64,000 bases of DNA from Roseovarius autotrophicus (GTDB lineage: Bacteria; Pseudomonadota; Alphaproteobacteria; Rhodobacterales; Rhodobacteraceae): assembly GCF_018069895.1 (NCBI RefSeq), contig NZ_JAGQDH010000001.1, positions 529,269 through 593,268 of the forward strand, given 5' to 3'. Positions 55,524 through 63,996 of the stretch are shown here, piece by piece (position 1 is the stretch's first letter; the number at the start of each line of letters is the position of its first letter). Below the pieces are notes generated by a model. It searched no databases. It was not told the DNA's origin and was given only the letters and a program-made list of their open reading frames with translations. The position numbers and the translations under genes were made by a program.

Positions 55524-55622
55524 GGCCTCACCCTAGCGGCTTGCAGGCCCGCGCGCCATGGGTGCTGGCCAAACCGCGCCCGCCCTGCCATATCTGCGCC
55601 GCGAACAATCACGGAGCCGCCC

Positions 55623-56495
55623 ATGACCCGCCTCATCACCGCCCTGTCAGAGATTGCCCAAGGCTACGACGCGCTCTTTGTCGATCTCTGGGGATGCGTG
55701 CATGACGGGGTGCGCGCCCTGCCCGAGGCCTGCGCCGCGCTCAGCGCCTATCGCAAGGGCGGCGGCGCGGTGGTGCTCGTCACCAACTCGCCCCGCCCGC
55801 GCGGCGACGTGGAGCGACAGTTGCGCCATTTCGGCGTGCCCGACGACGCCTGGGACACCATCGCCACCTCAGGCGACAGCGCGCGGGCGGCCATGTTCAC
55901 AGGCGCGGTCGGTCGCCGCGTCTGGTTCATCGGACAGCCGCAGGAGGTGATCTTTTTCGACCCGATCAAGGTGGTGGAAAATCCGGTCGAGATCACCCGC
56001 GTCGCGCTTGACGAGGCCGAGGGGATCGTCTGCACCGGCCCGTTCGATCCGATGGCCGACCCCGAGGTGATGCGCCCGCAGTTTCTTGCCGCCAAGACGC
56101 GCGGTCTGAAACTTCTGTGCGCCAATCCCGATATCGTGGTGGACCGGGGCGAAGTGCGCGAATGGTGCGCGGGGGCGCTGGCGCGGCTCTATACGGAAAT
56201 GGGGGGCGAGAGCCTTTATTTCGGCAAGCCGCATCCGCCGATCTATGACCTTGCCCGCCGCCGTCTTGCCGCCCTTGGCCGCGATGTGGAAGAGGCGCGC
56301 ATCCTCGCCATCGGCGACGGCGCACAGACCGACATTCGCGGTGCCATGGGCGAAGATGTCGATTCCCTTTTCATTACCGGCGGGCTCGCCGCGAAAGAGA
56401 CCAGAACATCACAGCACCCCGACGAGACGGCGCTAAGAACCTATATAAAAAAGGAAATGATCGCGCCGACCTATGCCATCGGGTATCTGCGCTAG
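55623..56495 (+). CDS. TIGR01459 family HAD-type hydrolase
   Basis: 290-residue HAD class IIA phosphatase-like protein of the TIGR01459 group found mainly in alphaproteobacteria. The nucleophile Asp21 is in FVDLWGCVHDG; the second Asp of the usual DxD is Trp, as expected for this group. VTNSPRP, FGKPHPPIYD and AIGDGAQTDIRGA supply the remaining HAD motifs. Substrate unknown. ATG 55623 is the chosen start; the long frame upstream overlaps the divergent glycosylase. The MaoC gene follows in the same direction, as in relatives. Confidence 0.88.
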   Translation: MTRLITALSEIAQGYDALFVDLWGCVHDGVRALPEACAALSAYRKGGGAVVLVTNSPRPRGDVERQLRHFGVPDDAWDTIATSGDSARAAMFTGAVGRRVWFIGQPQEVIFFDPIKVVENPVEITRVALDEAEGIVCTGPFDPMADPEVMRPQFLAAKTRGLKLLCANPDIVVDRGEVREWCAGALARLYTEMGGESLYFGKPHPPIYDLARRRLAALGRDVEEARILAIGDGAQTDIRGAMGEDVDSLFITGGLAAKETRTSQHPDETALRTYIKKEMIAPTYAIGYLR

Positions 56496-56665
56496 GCTGG
56501 AATCGGGATCTCCTCTGCCTCAAGCGGACGCTCGGGCGCGCGTGCCGGTGCGACAAGTTGGTCGGAATTCAGGGCTTGATTTTTCTGCATCTGCAAAGTA
56601 ATAAAATTCCAACACGAGGCCGTCTCACGCCTCAAAATTACGCACCGGATCAATCGGAGGGGCGA

Positions 56666-57109
56666 ATGTTGGACAATATGCCGCGCGGCACGATCTGTAT
56701 CGAGGATATCGAGATGGGCATGGTGCGCCATCTGCGAAAGGTCGTGACCGACCGCGATATCGAGATGTTCGCCGAGGTCTCGACCGACCGCAACCCGGTG
56801 CATCTCGATGACGATTACGCACAGGATACCATCTTCGAGGGGCGCATCGCCCACGGGATGTTGACCGCCGGTCTCATCTCGGCGGTGATCGGCGAGCAAC
56901 TGCCCGGTCACGGCACGGTCTACATGGGCCAGACGCTCAAGTTCCTCGCCCCCGTACGCCCTGGCGACATGGTTCATGCCGAGGTCGAGGTGGTGGGCAT
57001 CGACCACGCCAAGCGCCGCGTGCAGCTCGATTGCCGCTGTCTGGTCAATGGCAAAAAAGTGCTGATCGGTGAGGCCACGGTGCTCGCGCCGTCGCGCAAG
57101 TTCGACTGA
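56666..57109 (+). CDS. MaoC family (R)-hydratase
   Basis: 147-residue hot-dog fold enoyl-CoA hydratase-like protein. The hydratase motif is present as STDRNPVHLDDDYA with Asp41, Asn43 and His46. ATG 56666 has a strong ribosome-binding site (GGAGGGG); the open frame extends 36 codons upstream without support. It resembles the PhaJ type, which makes (R)-3-hydroxyacyl-CoA, but no PHA genes are nearby. ribF, which often follows in related genomes, is absent; a glycosyltransferase follows instead after 264 bases. Confidence 0.9.
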   Translation: MLDNMPRGTICIEDIEMGMVRHLRKVVTDRDIEMFAEVSTDRNPVHLDDDYAQDTIFEGRIAHGMLTAGLISAVIGEQLPGHGTVYMGQTLKFLAPVRPGDMVHAEVEVVGIDHAKRRVQLDCRCLVNGKKVLIGEATVLAPSRKFD

Positions 57110-57172
57110 GTTCCGATCCTTAGCCGCCGGAGAGCGCGGTCCCGCGTCCCCTCTTGACAGTCATTTTGGCAC

Positions 57173-57319
57173 GGCGTGACGGGTGCGGCTGGCCTGTTGC
57201 TGACGTTTGAGTTGAGCACCCATGCGCGGAATCAAGGCGCAGAACGCGCCGCCGCGCAGCGCCCGCCCGAGCGGCGGTCGGGCGCTTCGCTGCGGCATCC
57301 AACCTCCGCTTCAGGCCAG
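57173..57319 (+). repeat. Intergenic repeat, copy A
   Basis: Shares three blocks in the same order with copy B at 59,940: GGCGTGACGGGT (57,173), GCACCCATGCGCGG followed by CAAGGCGCA (57,216-57,242), and CTTCAGGCCAG (57,309-57,319). It has about 60 extra bases with a GCGCCCG/CGGGCGC stem before the last block. It lies between the MaoC and glycosyltransferase genes, where I found no gene. Confidence 0.5.
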
Positions 57320-57373
57320 TCGCGTCGCCTGTGACCCCTTGCACAGGATACCGCCGCGCCGCATGGTTCGCGC

Positions 57374-58333
57374 ATGTGTTCAGTTCCGACATGGGGCCTT
57401 GTCGCCACGATCAAGGCCCCGGCCCGCGACATCCTCAATTTCGCCGCCCATCACCTCGATCTGGGCGCGCATCGGGTGCATGTCTATCTCGACGCCCCCG
57501 AACCGGAGGCCGAAGCGGCGCTTGCGGCGCATCCGAAATGCCGGGTGACCCTGTGCGATAACGCCTATTGGCAGCGCCGCCGCCGCAAGGGCCGGCCCGA
57601 GGCGCATCAACCGCGCCAGAGCATCAACGCAACGCATTGCCTGAACCGCCGCCCGGATGTCGATTGGCTGGCGCATATCGACGTGGACGAGTTCCTGTGG
57701 CCCGAGACGCCCCTGCCCTGCCAACTCGCGGCGCTGCCCGACGACGTGCTGAGCGCGCGCGTGCGCCCGATCGAGGCACTGGCCCCCGATCCGCACGATC
57801 CGCCCCCCGAAGGCACGCCCTGGTTCAAATCCTGCGCGCGGCTCAAGGGGGTGCGCGCCGAAGAGACGGCGGCGATCTACCCGACCTTCGGCGCGCATCT
57901 CAATGGCGGCTTCCTCAGCCATGTTGCGGGCAAGGTCTTCGTGCGCACCGGGGTGCCGGGGGTGAGCCTGCGCATCCACAACGCCTTTCGCGGCAAGGAA
58001 ATGGATGACAGCCCGCCAGAACTGACCGAAACCCGTCTGTGCCATTTCCACGCCCATGATTGGGAAGACTGGCGCGCGCGCCTGCGCTATCGCCACGCGA
58101 TCGGCGCTTATCGCCCGGAAATCAAACCCGCAGGCAAGGGTGGGTTGCCGATCCACGATCTTCTGGCGAAGATCGAGGCCGAGGGCGGAGAGCCGGCGCT
58201 GCGTGCCTTCTTCACTGAGGTCTGCACCGCCACGCCCGCCTTGCGCGCGCGCCTCAAGGTTCACGGCCACCTCCATGCCATCGCGCTTGATCTCGACGCC
58301 AAGCGCGCTCGCCACTTCTCCGATGCGCGCTGA
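57374..58333 (+). CDS. Glycosyltransferase family 2 protein
   Basis: 319-residue glycosyltransferase of the Glyco_tranf_2_4 type. The start VPTWGLVATIKAPARDILNFAAHHLDLGAHRV (in outline) fits the usual beginning, and the DxD-like metal site is in WLAHIDVDEFLW. A conserved GKVFVRTGVPG and HFHAHDW follow. No signal or membrane segment is seen, so it acts in the cytoplasm. Acceptor and donor sugars are unknown; such genes are frequent singletons in Rhodobacteraceae. It is flanked by the copy A repeat on its left. Confidence 0.8.
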   Translation: MCSVPTWGLVATIKAPARDILNFAAHHLDLGAHRVHVYLDAPEPEAEAALAAHPKCRVTLCDNAYWQRRRRKGRPEAHQPRQSINATHCLNRRPDVDWLAHIDVDEFLWPETPLPCQLAALPDDVLSARVRPIEALAPDPHDPPPEGTPWFKSCARLKGVRAEETAAIYPTFGAHLNGGFLSHVAGKVFVRTGVPGVSLRIHNAFRGKEMDDSPPELTETRLCHFHAHDWEDWRARLRYRHAIGAYRPEIKPAGKGGLPIHDLLAKIEAEGGEPALRAFFTEVCTATPALRARLKVHGHLHAIALDLDAKRARHFSDAR

Positions 58334-58454
58334 GGCACCCCGCATTGACCCCTCGCGCCTGTTGCTGTAAGGCGGGCGCAGCGGGCGGCCCGGACGGGGC
58401 TGGTTGCGCAATGGTTGCGCACGCCTATGACTGATGCGCGGGCCAAGACCAGTG

Positions 58455-58468
58455 TCCGCAAAAGCGGA
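58455..58468 (+). promoter_or_regulatory. Hairpin directly before the helicase start
   Basis: TCCGC-AAAA-GCGGA ends five bases before the ATG of the DEAD-box helicase gene. The right arm GCGGA is also the only Shine-Dalgarno-like sequence, so folding could mask it. Confidence 0.35.
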
Positions 58469-58473
58469 TACAC

Positions 58474-59922
58474 ATGACCACATTCAGCGATCTGAACCTC
58501 AATCCCAAAGTTCTCAAGGCCGTCGAAGAGGCCGGATACATTACGCCCACGCCCATTCAGGCCGATGCCATCCCGCCCGCTCTCGAAGGGCGCGACGTGC
58601 TGGGCATTGCCCAGACCGGCACCGGCAAGACCGCAGGCTTTACCCTGCCGATGCTGTCTCTTCTGGCGCGCGGGCGCGCGCGCGCGCGGATGCCGCGCAG
58701 CCTTGTGCTGTGCCCCACGCGCGAACTGGCGGCGCAGGTGGCCGAGAATTTCGACACCTATTCCAAGTACCTGAAACTGACCAAGGCGCTCCTGATCGGC
58801 GGCGTCAGCTTCAAGGAACAGGACAAGCTCATCGACAAGGGCGTGGATGTGCTCATCGCCACACCCGGCCGCCTGCTCGATCATTTCGAGCGCGGCAAGC
58901 TGCTCCTGACCGGTGTTCAGATCATGGTGGTGGATGAGGCCGACCGGATGCTCGACATGGGCTTCATCCCCGATATCGAGCGGATTTTCAGCCTCACACC
59001 CTTCACCCGGCAGACGCTCTTTTTCTCGGCCACCATGGCCCCCGAGATCGAGCGGATCACCAATACCTTCCTCACCTCTCCGGCACGGATCGAGGTGGCG
59101 CGGCAGGCCACGGCGTCAGAGACCATCGACCAACATGCGGTGATGATCAAACCCTCACGCCGCGACAAGGCAGATGCCGAGAAACGCGCCGTTCTGCGCG
59201 CGCTGATCGACGCCGAAGGCGACGCCTGCACCAACGCCATCGTCTTTTGCAACCGCAAGGTCGATGTGGATATCGTGGCGAAATCGCTCAAGAAATACGG
59301 CTATGATGCCGCCCCCATCCATGGCGATCTCGACCAGAGCCAGCGCACGCGCACGCTCGACGCGTTCCGGGCGGGCGAGTTGAAGATTCTCGTGGCGTCG
59401 GACGTGGCCGCGCGCGGGCTCGACGTGCCTGCGGTCAGCCATGTCTACAATTTCGACGTGCCGGGCCACCCCGAGGATTACGTGCACCGCATCGGGCGCA
59501 CGGGCCGCGCCGGCCGTTCGGGCAAGGCACTCACCATCTGCAATCCGCGCGACGAAAAGGCGCTTGCCGCCGTCGAAGCGCTGATCCAGAAAGAGATCGC
59601 GCGTCTGCCAGACCCGACCGCTGGCATCGCCCGCGCCCCCGAAAGCGATCACGACGAGACACCCGAGCGCGCGCCGCGCTCAGGCCGGAGCCGATCGCGG
59701 AGCCGTGGCGGCGCGCCCAAGGATGCGCCCCCCGTCGAACCGGCCACCACCCCCGAGCCGCGCCCGCAAGAGCGCATCGAAGAGCGCGCGCAAGAGCGCA
59801 CAGAGCCGCGCCGCGAGAGCCGAAACCCGCGCCGTGACGACACCGGCCCAAGGGTCGTCGGCATGGGCGATCACCTGCCCGGCTTCATCGCGCTCAGCTT
59901 CGAGGAACGCCGCGCAGGCTGA
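58474..59922 (+). CDS. DEAD/DEAH box RNA helicase (RhlE-like)
   Basis: 482-residue ATP-dependent RNA helicase, likely in ribosome assembly or RNA turnover in the cold. The Q motif lies around GYITPTPIQ (residues 21-29), motif I is AQTGTGKT (46-53), motif II is VVDEADRMLD, motif III is FSAT, and HRIGRTGRAGR is motif VI. From about residue 385 the C-terminus becomes a basic, disordered Arg/Glu/Pro-rich tail. A GC dinucleotide run at 58,674-58,688 encodes an extra RARAR stretch after motif I. Repeat copy B follows the stop. Confidence 0.93.
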   Translation: MTTFSDLNLNPKVLKAVEEAGYITPTPIQADAIPPALEGRDVLGIAQTGTGKTAGFTLPMLSLLARGRARARMPRSLVLCPTRELAAQVAENFDTYSKYLKLTKALLIGGVSFKEQDKLIDKGVDVLIATPGRLLDHFERGKLLLTGVQIMVVDEADRMLDMGFIPDIERIFSLTPFTRQTLFFSATMAPEIERITNTFLTSPARIEVARQATASETIDQHAVMIKPSRRDKADAEKRAVLRALIDAEGDACTNAIVFCNRKVDVDIVAKSLKKYGYDAAPIHGDLDQSQRTRTLDAFRAGELKILVASDVAARGLDVPAVSHVYNFDVPGHPEDYVHRIGRTGRAGRSGKALTICNPRDEKALAAVEALIQKEIARLPDPTAGIARAPESDHDETPERAPRSGRSRSRSRGGAPKDAPPVEPATTPEPRPQERIEERAQERTEPRRESRNPRRDDTGPRVVGMGDHLPGFIALSFEERRAG

Positions 59923-59939
59923 GCACTGCGGCGGAAAAT

Positions 59940-60057
59940 GGCGTGACGGGTCGCAGCGTTCCGCCGCGACCCGCCTCAGAAAACCTTCACCATTGCGGAC
60001 GCTCACGCTCTGGCACCCATGCGCGGGACAAGGCGCACAACATCATCTTCAGGCCAG
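59940..60057 (+). repeat. Intergenic repeat, copy B
   Basis: Same block order as copy A: GGCGTGACGGGT (59,940), GCACCCATGCGCGG followed by CAAGGCGCA (60,013-60,038), and CTTCAGGCCAG (60,047-60,057). The spacing between the last two blocks is shorter than in A. It starts 18 bases after the helicase stop, includes the hairpin CGGGTCGC/GCGACCCG (59,947-59,973), and lies in the 207-base gap between convergent genes, which holds no recognisable gene. Confidence 0.5.
59947..59973. terminator. Hairpin behind the helicase gene
   Basis: Perfect eight-base stem CGGGTCGC / GCGACCCG with an eleven-base loop, 25 bases after the helicase stop and before a convergent gene. No T-run, so a transcript-end or stability element is possible. 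Confidence 0.4.
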
Positions 60058-60129
60058 CACCGCGCTCTTGTCTCCACACGCTCACCGCCCCCGCAACCGC
60101 AACCGCAGGGCCGCATGGCACACCCGGCG

Positions 60130-61413
60130 CTACCGCGCAATCACGATATCGGCGCAAAGCCCGCCCAGTCGCTCGCTGTCGCCCAGCCGCAGCGTGCCGC
60201 CATGGGCGCGCGCCACGTCGATCACGATCGAAAGACCAAGGCCAACGCCCGTGCCCCGGTTCTGGTTGCGCGCGGGCTCCAGCCGCGTGAAGGGGCGCAA
60301 CGCCTCCTCCCGGCTTTCGAGCGGGATGCCCGGCCCGTCATCCTCGACCCGGATGCGCAGCACCTTCGACCCCAGCCAGACCGAGACCTCGGCCCTTGTG
60401 CCATAGCGCACGGCATTGGTGATGAGGTTCTCCACCGCGCGTCGGATGGCAAGGGGGCGCAACGCCACCTCGCCTGCGCCTTCCGTCTCGCTCAGCACCA
60501 CATCGACCGCCGAGCGCCGCATGTCCGCGACCACCTGGCGCACAAGCGCCACCGGATCGACCGGCTCGGGCTCGCCTTCCTGCGCGCCCCGTGCGAAATC
60601 AAGGAACCCATCCAGCAGTCGCTGCATGTCATCGACATCGCGCAACATCGGCGCCGCCTCTGCCTCGTCGATCATGGCCAGCCCCAGCCGAAGCCGCGTG
60701 AGCGGTGTGCGCATGTCATGGCTTACCCCAGACAGCATCAGCGTGCGCTGCTCGATCTGCCGCTCTATCCGCGCGCGCATCTCGACAAAGGCGCGCCCCG
60801 CCGCCCGCACCTCGGTCGCGCCCTTGGGCCGGTAAGGCATATGGCTGCCGCGCCCGAAAGCCTCTGCCGCTTCGGCCAGTTCCGTGATGGGACGCAATTG
60901 CGCGCGCAGGTAGACAAAGGAGATGAGCGTCATCAGCCCCCCCGCCACCATCAGGTTGACGAAAAGCAGATGCGGACGGCGCGCCGAGACATGGCGGCGG
61001 CCGATGGTCATTTCCATCACCCCGTCCGCACGCGAAAAATAGAGGACCACATCGCGGTCGTTGCGAAGCACCACCCGCTCCAGATCGGGAAACAGCTCGC
61101 GCATTTCCTGGATGATGATGCTCCCCGTGAAATCATACCATCGCCGCATGTCCCGAACCGGCAGCGCCGTGTCAGGCAACGTGGCGATGGAGATCCCGAG
61201 TGCCTCGGCCAGTCCTTCGTCGCCGGTTTCGTGCAGCACGCGAATCTCGCGCGCCACGGTCTCGACCATCTGCTCGGTCACTCCCTCGAAATGGCGCTGC
61301 ACGAACACCACCGAGACCACCACCAAAAGTGTCACCACCGGCACGAGCAGGCTCAGCACGGTGCGCCCGACAAGACCATGGGGCAGATAGGGTTTGAGCC
61401 ATCGAAGCATCAT
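60130..61413 (-). CDS. Sensor histidine kinase (EnvZ-like, HAMP)
   Basis: 427-residue membrane sensor kinase. Two transmembrane helices (about residues 18-38 and 152-170) flank a periplasmic sensor loop, followed by a HAMP linker, the phospho-accepting His232 in GVSHDMRTPLTR, the N box NLITNAVRYG, and the G boxes DDGPGIP and GTGVGLGLSIV. The overall plan and the LRPITELAEAAEAFGRG linker resemble EnvZ. The start at MMLRWLKPYLP has no strong ribosome-binding site; the long open frame upstream overlaps the divergent metallo-hydrolase. The partner response regulator is not in the window. Confidence 0.9.
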   Translation of the reverse strand: MMLRWLKPYLPHGLVGRTVLSLLVPVVTLLVVVSVVFVQRHFEGVTEQMVETVAREIRVLHETGDEGLAEALGISIATLPDTALPVRDMRRWYDFTGSIIIQEMRELFPDLERVVLRNDRDVVLYFSRADGVMEMTIGRRHVSARRPHLLFVNLMVAGGLMTLISFVYLRAQLRPITELAEAAEAFGRGSHMPYRPKGATEVRAAGRAFVEMRARIERQIEQRTLMLSGVSHDMRTPLTRLRLGLAMIDEAEAAPMLRDVDDMQRLLDGFLDFARGAQEGEPEPVDPVALVRQVVADMRRSAVDVVLSETEGAGEVALRPLAIRRAVENLITNAVRYGTRAEVSVWLGSKVLRIRVEDDGPGIPLESREEALRPFTRLEPARNQNRGTGVGLGLSIVIDVARAHGGTLRLGDSERLGGLCADIVIAR

Positions 61414-61452
61414 GATTAAATCTACGCTGGCAAAGACGCGGAAGGAAGAGCG

Positions 61453-62385
61453 ATGCAGGCCAGCGCAGAAATGCCACCCCCCGTGGGCGTGGCCCGAGAG
61501 ATGGGCAACGCGATCCGTGCAATCCTTGCCCCGAATCCCTCTCCCATGACCCATTGGGGCACGAATACATACCTGCTGGGCACCCGGCGCCTTGCCGTGA
61601 TCGACCCCGGCCCCGACGATCCGGCGCATCTTGCCGCGATCCTGCGCGCGCTCGAACCCGGCCAGAGCATCAGCCACATCCTCGTGACGCATGCCCATCT
61701 CGACCATTCCCCGCTTGCCGCGCGGATTTCCGGAGAAACCGGCGCGCCGGTGATGGCCTATGGCGATGCCGAGGCGGGGCGCAGCGCGGTGATGGCGCAG
61801 CTTGCCGAGGCGGGCGGGATCGGTGGTGGCGAGGGCGTGGACACCGATTTTACACCCGATCTGTTGCTCTGCGACGGCGAGACGGTAACGGGCGACGACT
61901 GGCAGATCACGGCCCACTGGACGCCGGGGCATTTCGGCAATCACCTCAGCTTTCAGTGGGGCGGCGACGTGTTCAGCGGCGATCTGGTGATGGGCTGGGC
62001 AAGCACGCTCATTTCGCCGCCCGACGGCGACCTGACCCAGTTCCACGCCTCCTGTGCGCGGCTTGGCGGATTGCAGGCGACACGTCTTCTGCCCGGCCAC
62101 GGCGCACCGGTCGCGAACCCGGCCGCGCGCATCGACTGGCTGCGCGGCCACCGCGACACGCGTGAAAGAGCGATCCTTGGGGCGCTCACCGACGGGCCCG
62201 CCGATGCACACACCCTCGCGGCGCGAATCTACAGCGACACCTCCCCCGCCCTGCTACCCGCCGCCGCCCGCAACGTCCTCGCCCATCTGCTTGACCTCAT
62301 GCAGAAATCCAGGGTGACCCCCCTCCACCCCCTGCGCCCGGACTGCGCCTTTTCCCTCATGTCCGACCCCGAAACCCACCGGTGA
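61453..62385 (+). CDS. MBL-fold metallo-hydrolase (LACTB2-like)
   Basis: 310-residue metallo-beta-lactamase-fold hydrolase. Metal motif THAHLDHS (about residue 76) and the downstream His and Asp ligands in WTPGHFGNH and FSGDLVMG are present, with LLPGHGAPV and a winged-helix-like C-terminal domain typical of LACTB2-type proteins (RNA or thioester hydrolases). A good ribosome-binding site (GGAAGGAAGAG) precedes ATG 61453. It diverges from the histidine kinase with 39 bases between starts. Substrate unknown. Confidence 0.87.
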   Translation: MQASAEMPPPVGVAREMGNAIRAILAPNPSPMTHWGTNTYLLGTRRLAVIDPGPDDPAHLAAILRALEPGQSISHILVTHAHLDHSPLAARISGETGAPVMAYGDAEAGRSAVMAQLAEAGGIGGGEGVDTDFTPDLLLCDGETVTGDDWQITAHWTPGHFGNHLSFQWGGDVFSGDLVMGWASTLISPPDGDLTQFHASCARLGGLQATRLLPGHGAPVANPAARIDWLRGHRDTRERAILGALTDGPADAHTLAARIYSDTSPALLPAAARNVLAHLLDLMQKSRVTPLHPLRPDCAFSLMSDPETHR

Positions 62386-62404
62386 AGTTTTGTCACAAAC
62401 CCTC

Positions 62405-62433
62405 TGGACCTCCTGCCAGAGCGTTGCTATACG
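62405..62433 (+). promoter_or_regulatory. Predicted promoter of tRNA-Asn
   Basis: TGGACC (62,405-62,410) and TATACG (62,428-62,433) are 17 bases apart, eleven bases before the mature tRNA. A CTCTGG/CCAGAG inverted repeat overlaps the -35 side. Confidence 0.45.
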
Positions 62434-62443
62434 GCCCTCGTGT

Positions 62444-62518
62444 TCCGGCGTAGCTCAGCGGTAGAGCAGTTGACTGTTAATCAATTGGTCGTAGGTTCGA
62501 TCCCTACCGCCGGAGCCA
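62444..62518 (+). tRNA. tRNA-Asn (anticodon GTT), CCA encoded
   Basis: A complete cloverleaf of 75 bases including CCA. The acceptor stem TCCGGCG pairs with CGCCGGA; the D arm contains GCTCAGCGGTAGAGC; the anticodon loop CTGTTAA has GTT at 62,476-62,478; the T arm contains GGTTCGATCC. It is intact although it forms the boundary of an integrated element, so the attachment core probably rebuilds its 3' end. Confidence 0.97.
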
Positions 62519-62540
62519 ATTTCATCTAGCCATGCCCTTG

Positions 62541-62562
62541 AAGTCCTTATAAATAAGGGCTT
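62541..62562. repeat. Palindrome between tRNA-Asn and integrase
   Basis: CCTTAT-AA-ATAAGG is a perfect dyad, extended by AAG/CTT on the outside with one mismatch. Possible tRNA transcript end, integrase arm site or operator. Confidence 0.5.
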
Positions 62563-62578
62563 CCCGGACCCCCGAGGC

Positions 62579-62613
62579 CTACATTTGGGGCTACATTGGG
62601 GATACATCTAAGG
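62579..62613 (+). repeat. Tandem 11-12 base repeats before the integrase
   Basis: CTACATTTGGGG, CTACATTGGGG and the weaker ATACATCTAAGG follow each other without spacing and end at the integrase start. Short direct repeats at this position are typical of arm-type integrase sites. Confidence 0.5.
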
Positions 62614-63996
62614 ATGGCGCTAGTAATGAAACTTCCGAACATCGTCTTTAACAAGGGCCGCCTCGTATATCGTCGTCGCATACCTGTTGACCTCACACAC
62701 CTATACCCGCGCACCTTCTTCGAGACGCGCCTTCGCACTCAAGAGCATGGGCCTGCGTTGGTGTCTGAACACTCTGCGCTACAGAGTGCATTTCAACGGA
62801 TGTGCGAGGATGCCCGCTCAGGAGTTCCCGAAGCTATTGGGAATCAAGGAATCGCTCGTTATCAGAAGGCAGCTTGGGCCTCGCTCGATGACCCGCGAAC
62901 CGAACGCGAGAAATGGGACGACTATCGCAAGGAGGCGGAAGCGCTGGTCAGGTCCGTTCGAAGCCTCTCAGGTGCGACTGAGGAGGAAGACGGTGGGGAC
63001 CACGAGCGGCGTGAGATTGTGGCCGACGAACTTGAACGCATCGGGGCACCCACCCTTCTATACCGGGCAGTCACCCAGCCCGATGCCACGCCCCCCAAAG
63101 CCACCCTCGCTGATGCCGCCAGAGTCTACAAGGCGGAGCAACTGGGCGAAAATCCGAAGAAGTCTGCGAGGAACACCTTTAACAAGATCAAACGTCGACT
63201 AGAGGCGTCGCTAGGGCCACTCGATATGCTGGCGCTAGAAGACCTCAAACGAGAACACGCTAAGAAGGTGCGAGATGATCTGCTAAAAGCCCCCAAAACC
63301 GGCGGGGGAACGCTATCCATTGGCTCCGTGCAGCGCGAAATCAACTCGATCAAGGCCATGATCAGTGTCGGCATTCGAGAGCATGATCTCAAAGGCAAGG
63401 CCTTCAATCCCTTCTCCGAGTTGTCCATGCCAGCATCCGCAAAGATAGTAGCGAAGTCTGAATGGGAGGAACGTGACCCCCTGCCCGACGATATCTTGCT
63501 CGCCGTGCGTCACCGCGTTTTGACCCGCACTCGAGTCCCGGAGCTACGTTTGATCTGGCGGCTACTCCAAGCCACTGGTTGCCGTGGGGCGGAAATCACC
63601 GGCCTTCAGGTTGACGATGTGGTTCTTGATCATGCCATTCCTCACCTTTGGGTCCGTTGGAACGATGAGCGACAGTTAAAAACCAAGACGTCCGTGCGCC
63701 CCATTCCGCTTATCGGTGATGGTCTAGAAGCTGCAAAGGCAGCGCTAGAAATTGCAAGAAAGGCTCGCAGAAACGCGCCAGCCCTGTTCCCGAAGTATGC
63801 CACCGAACGTGGCCCGGATGCTGTTTCTGGAGCGCTCATGAATCATTTGCGAAACGAGACCACCAATCCCCGCTGTCAACGCCGGAGTAAAATTGGGCCA
63901 CGGGGCGGCGCAAAACTAGGCCACCTGGGGTTTCTGCGGGGCGCGCGTGGCGGGCGGCGGCCAGTCAGCCGCGCTCTCCATGTAGCTGGCGGGTGA
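62614..63996 (+). pseudogene. Tyrosine recombinase/integrase, C-terminally truncated by an IS
   Basis: Site-specific integrase frame beginning MALVMKLPN; ATG 62626 is an alternative start, and the open frame reaches a TTG at 62596. The N-terminal half has an RRRIPVDLTHLYP start common to alphaproteobacterial phage-type integrases, a SAM-like core-binding domain (about residues 170-270) and the catalytic domain with the first Arg in ATGCRGAEITG. The HxxR box, second His and nucleophilic Tyr are missing, because native sequence stops at about 63,873. The last 41 codons are read from IS DNA. It is therefore probably inactive. Codon and base usage are clearly more AT-rich than in the rest of the window. 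Confidence 0.75.

Noticed and set aside
56492..56590. Short leftward frame ending in EAEEIPIPA behind the HAD hydrolase gene
   Set aside because: No ribosome-binding site and no family; the start lies in an AT-rich stretch that more likely holds the MaoC promoter.
56492..57007. 171-codon leftward frame across the MaoC gene
   Set aside because: It is antisense to MaoC, whose hydratase motif and ribosome-binding site are clear.
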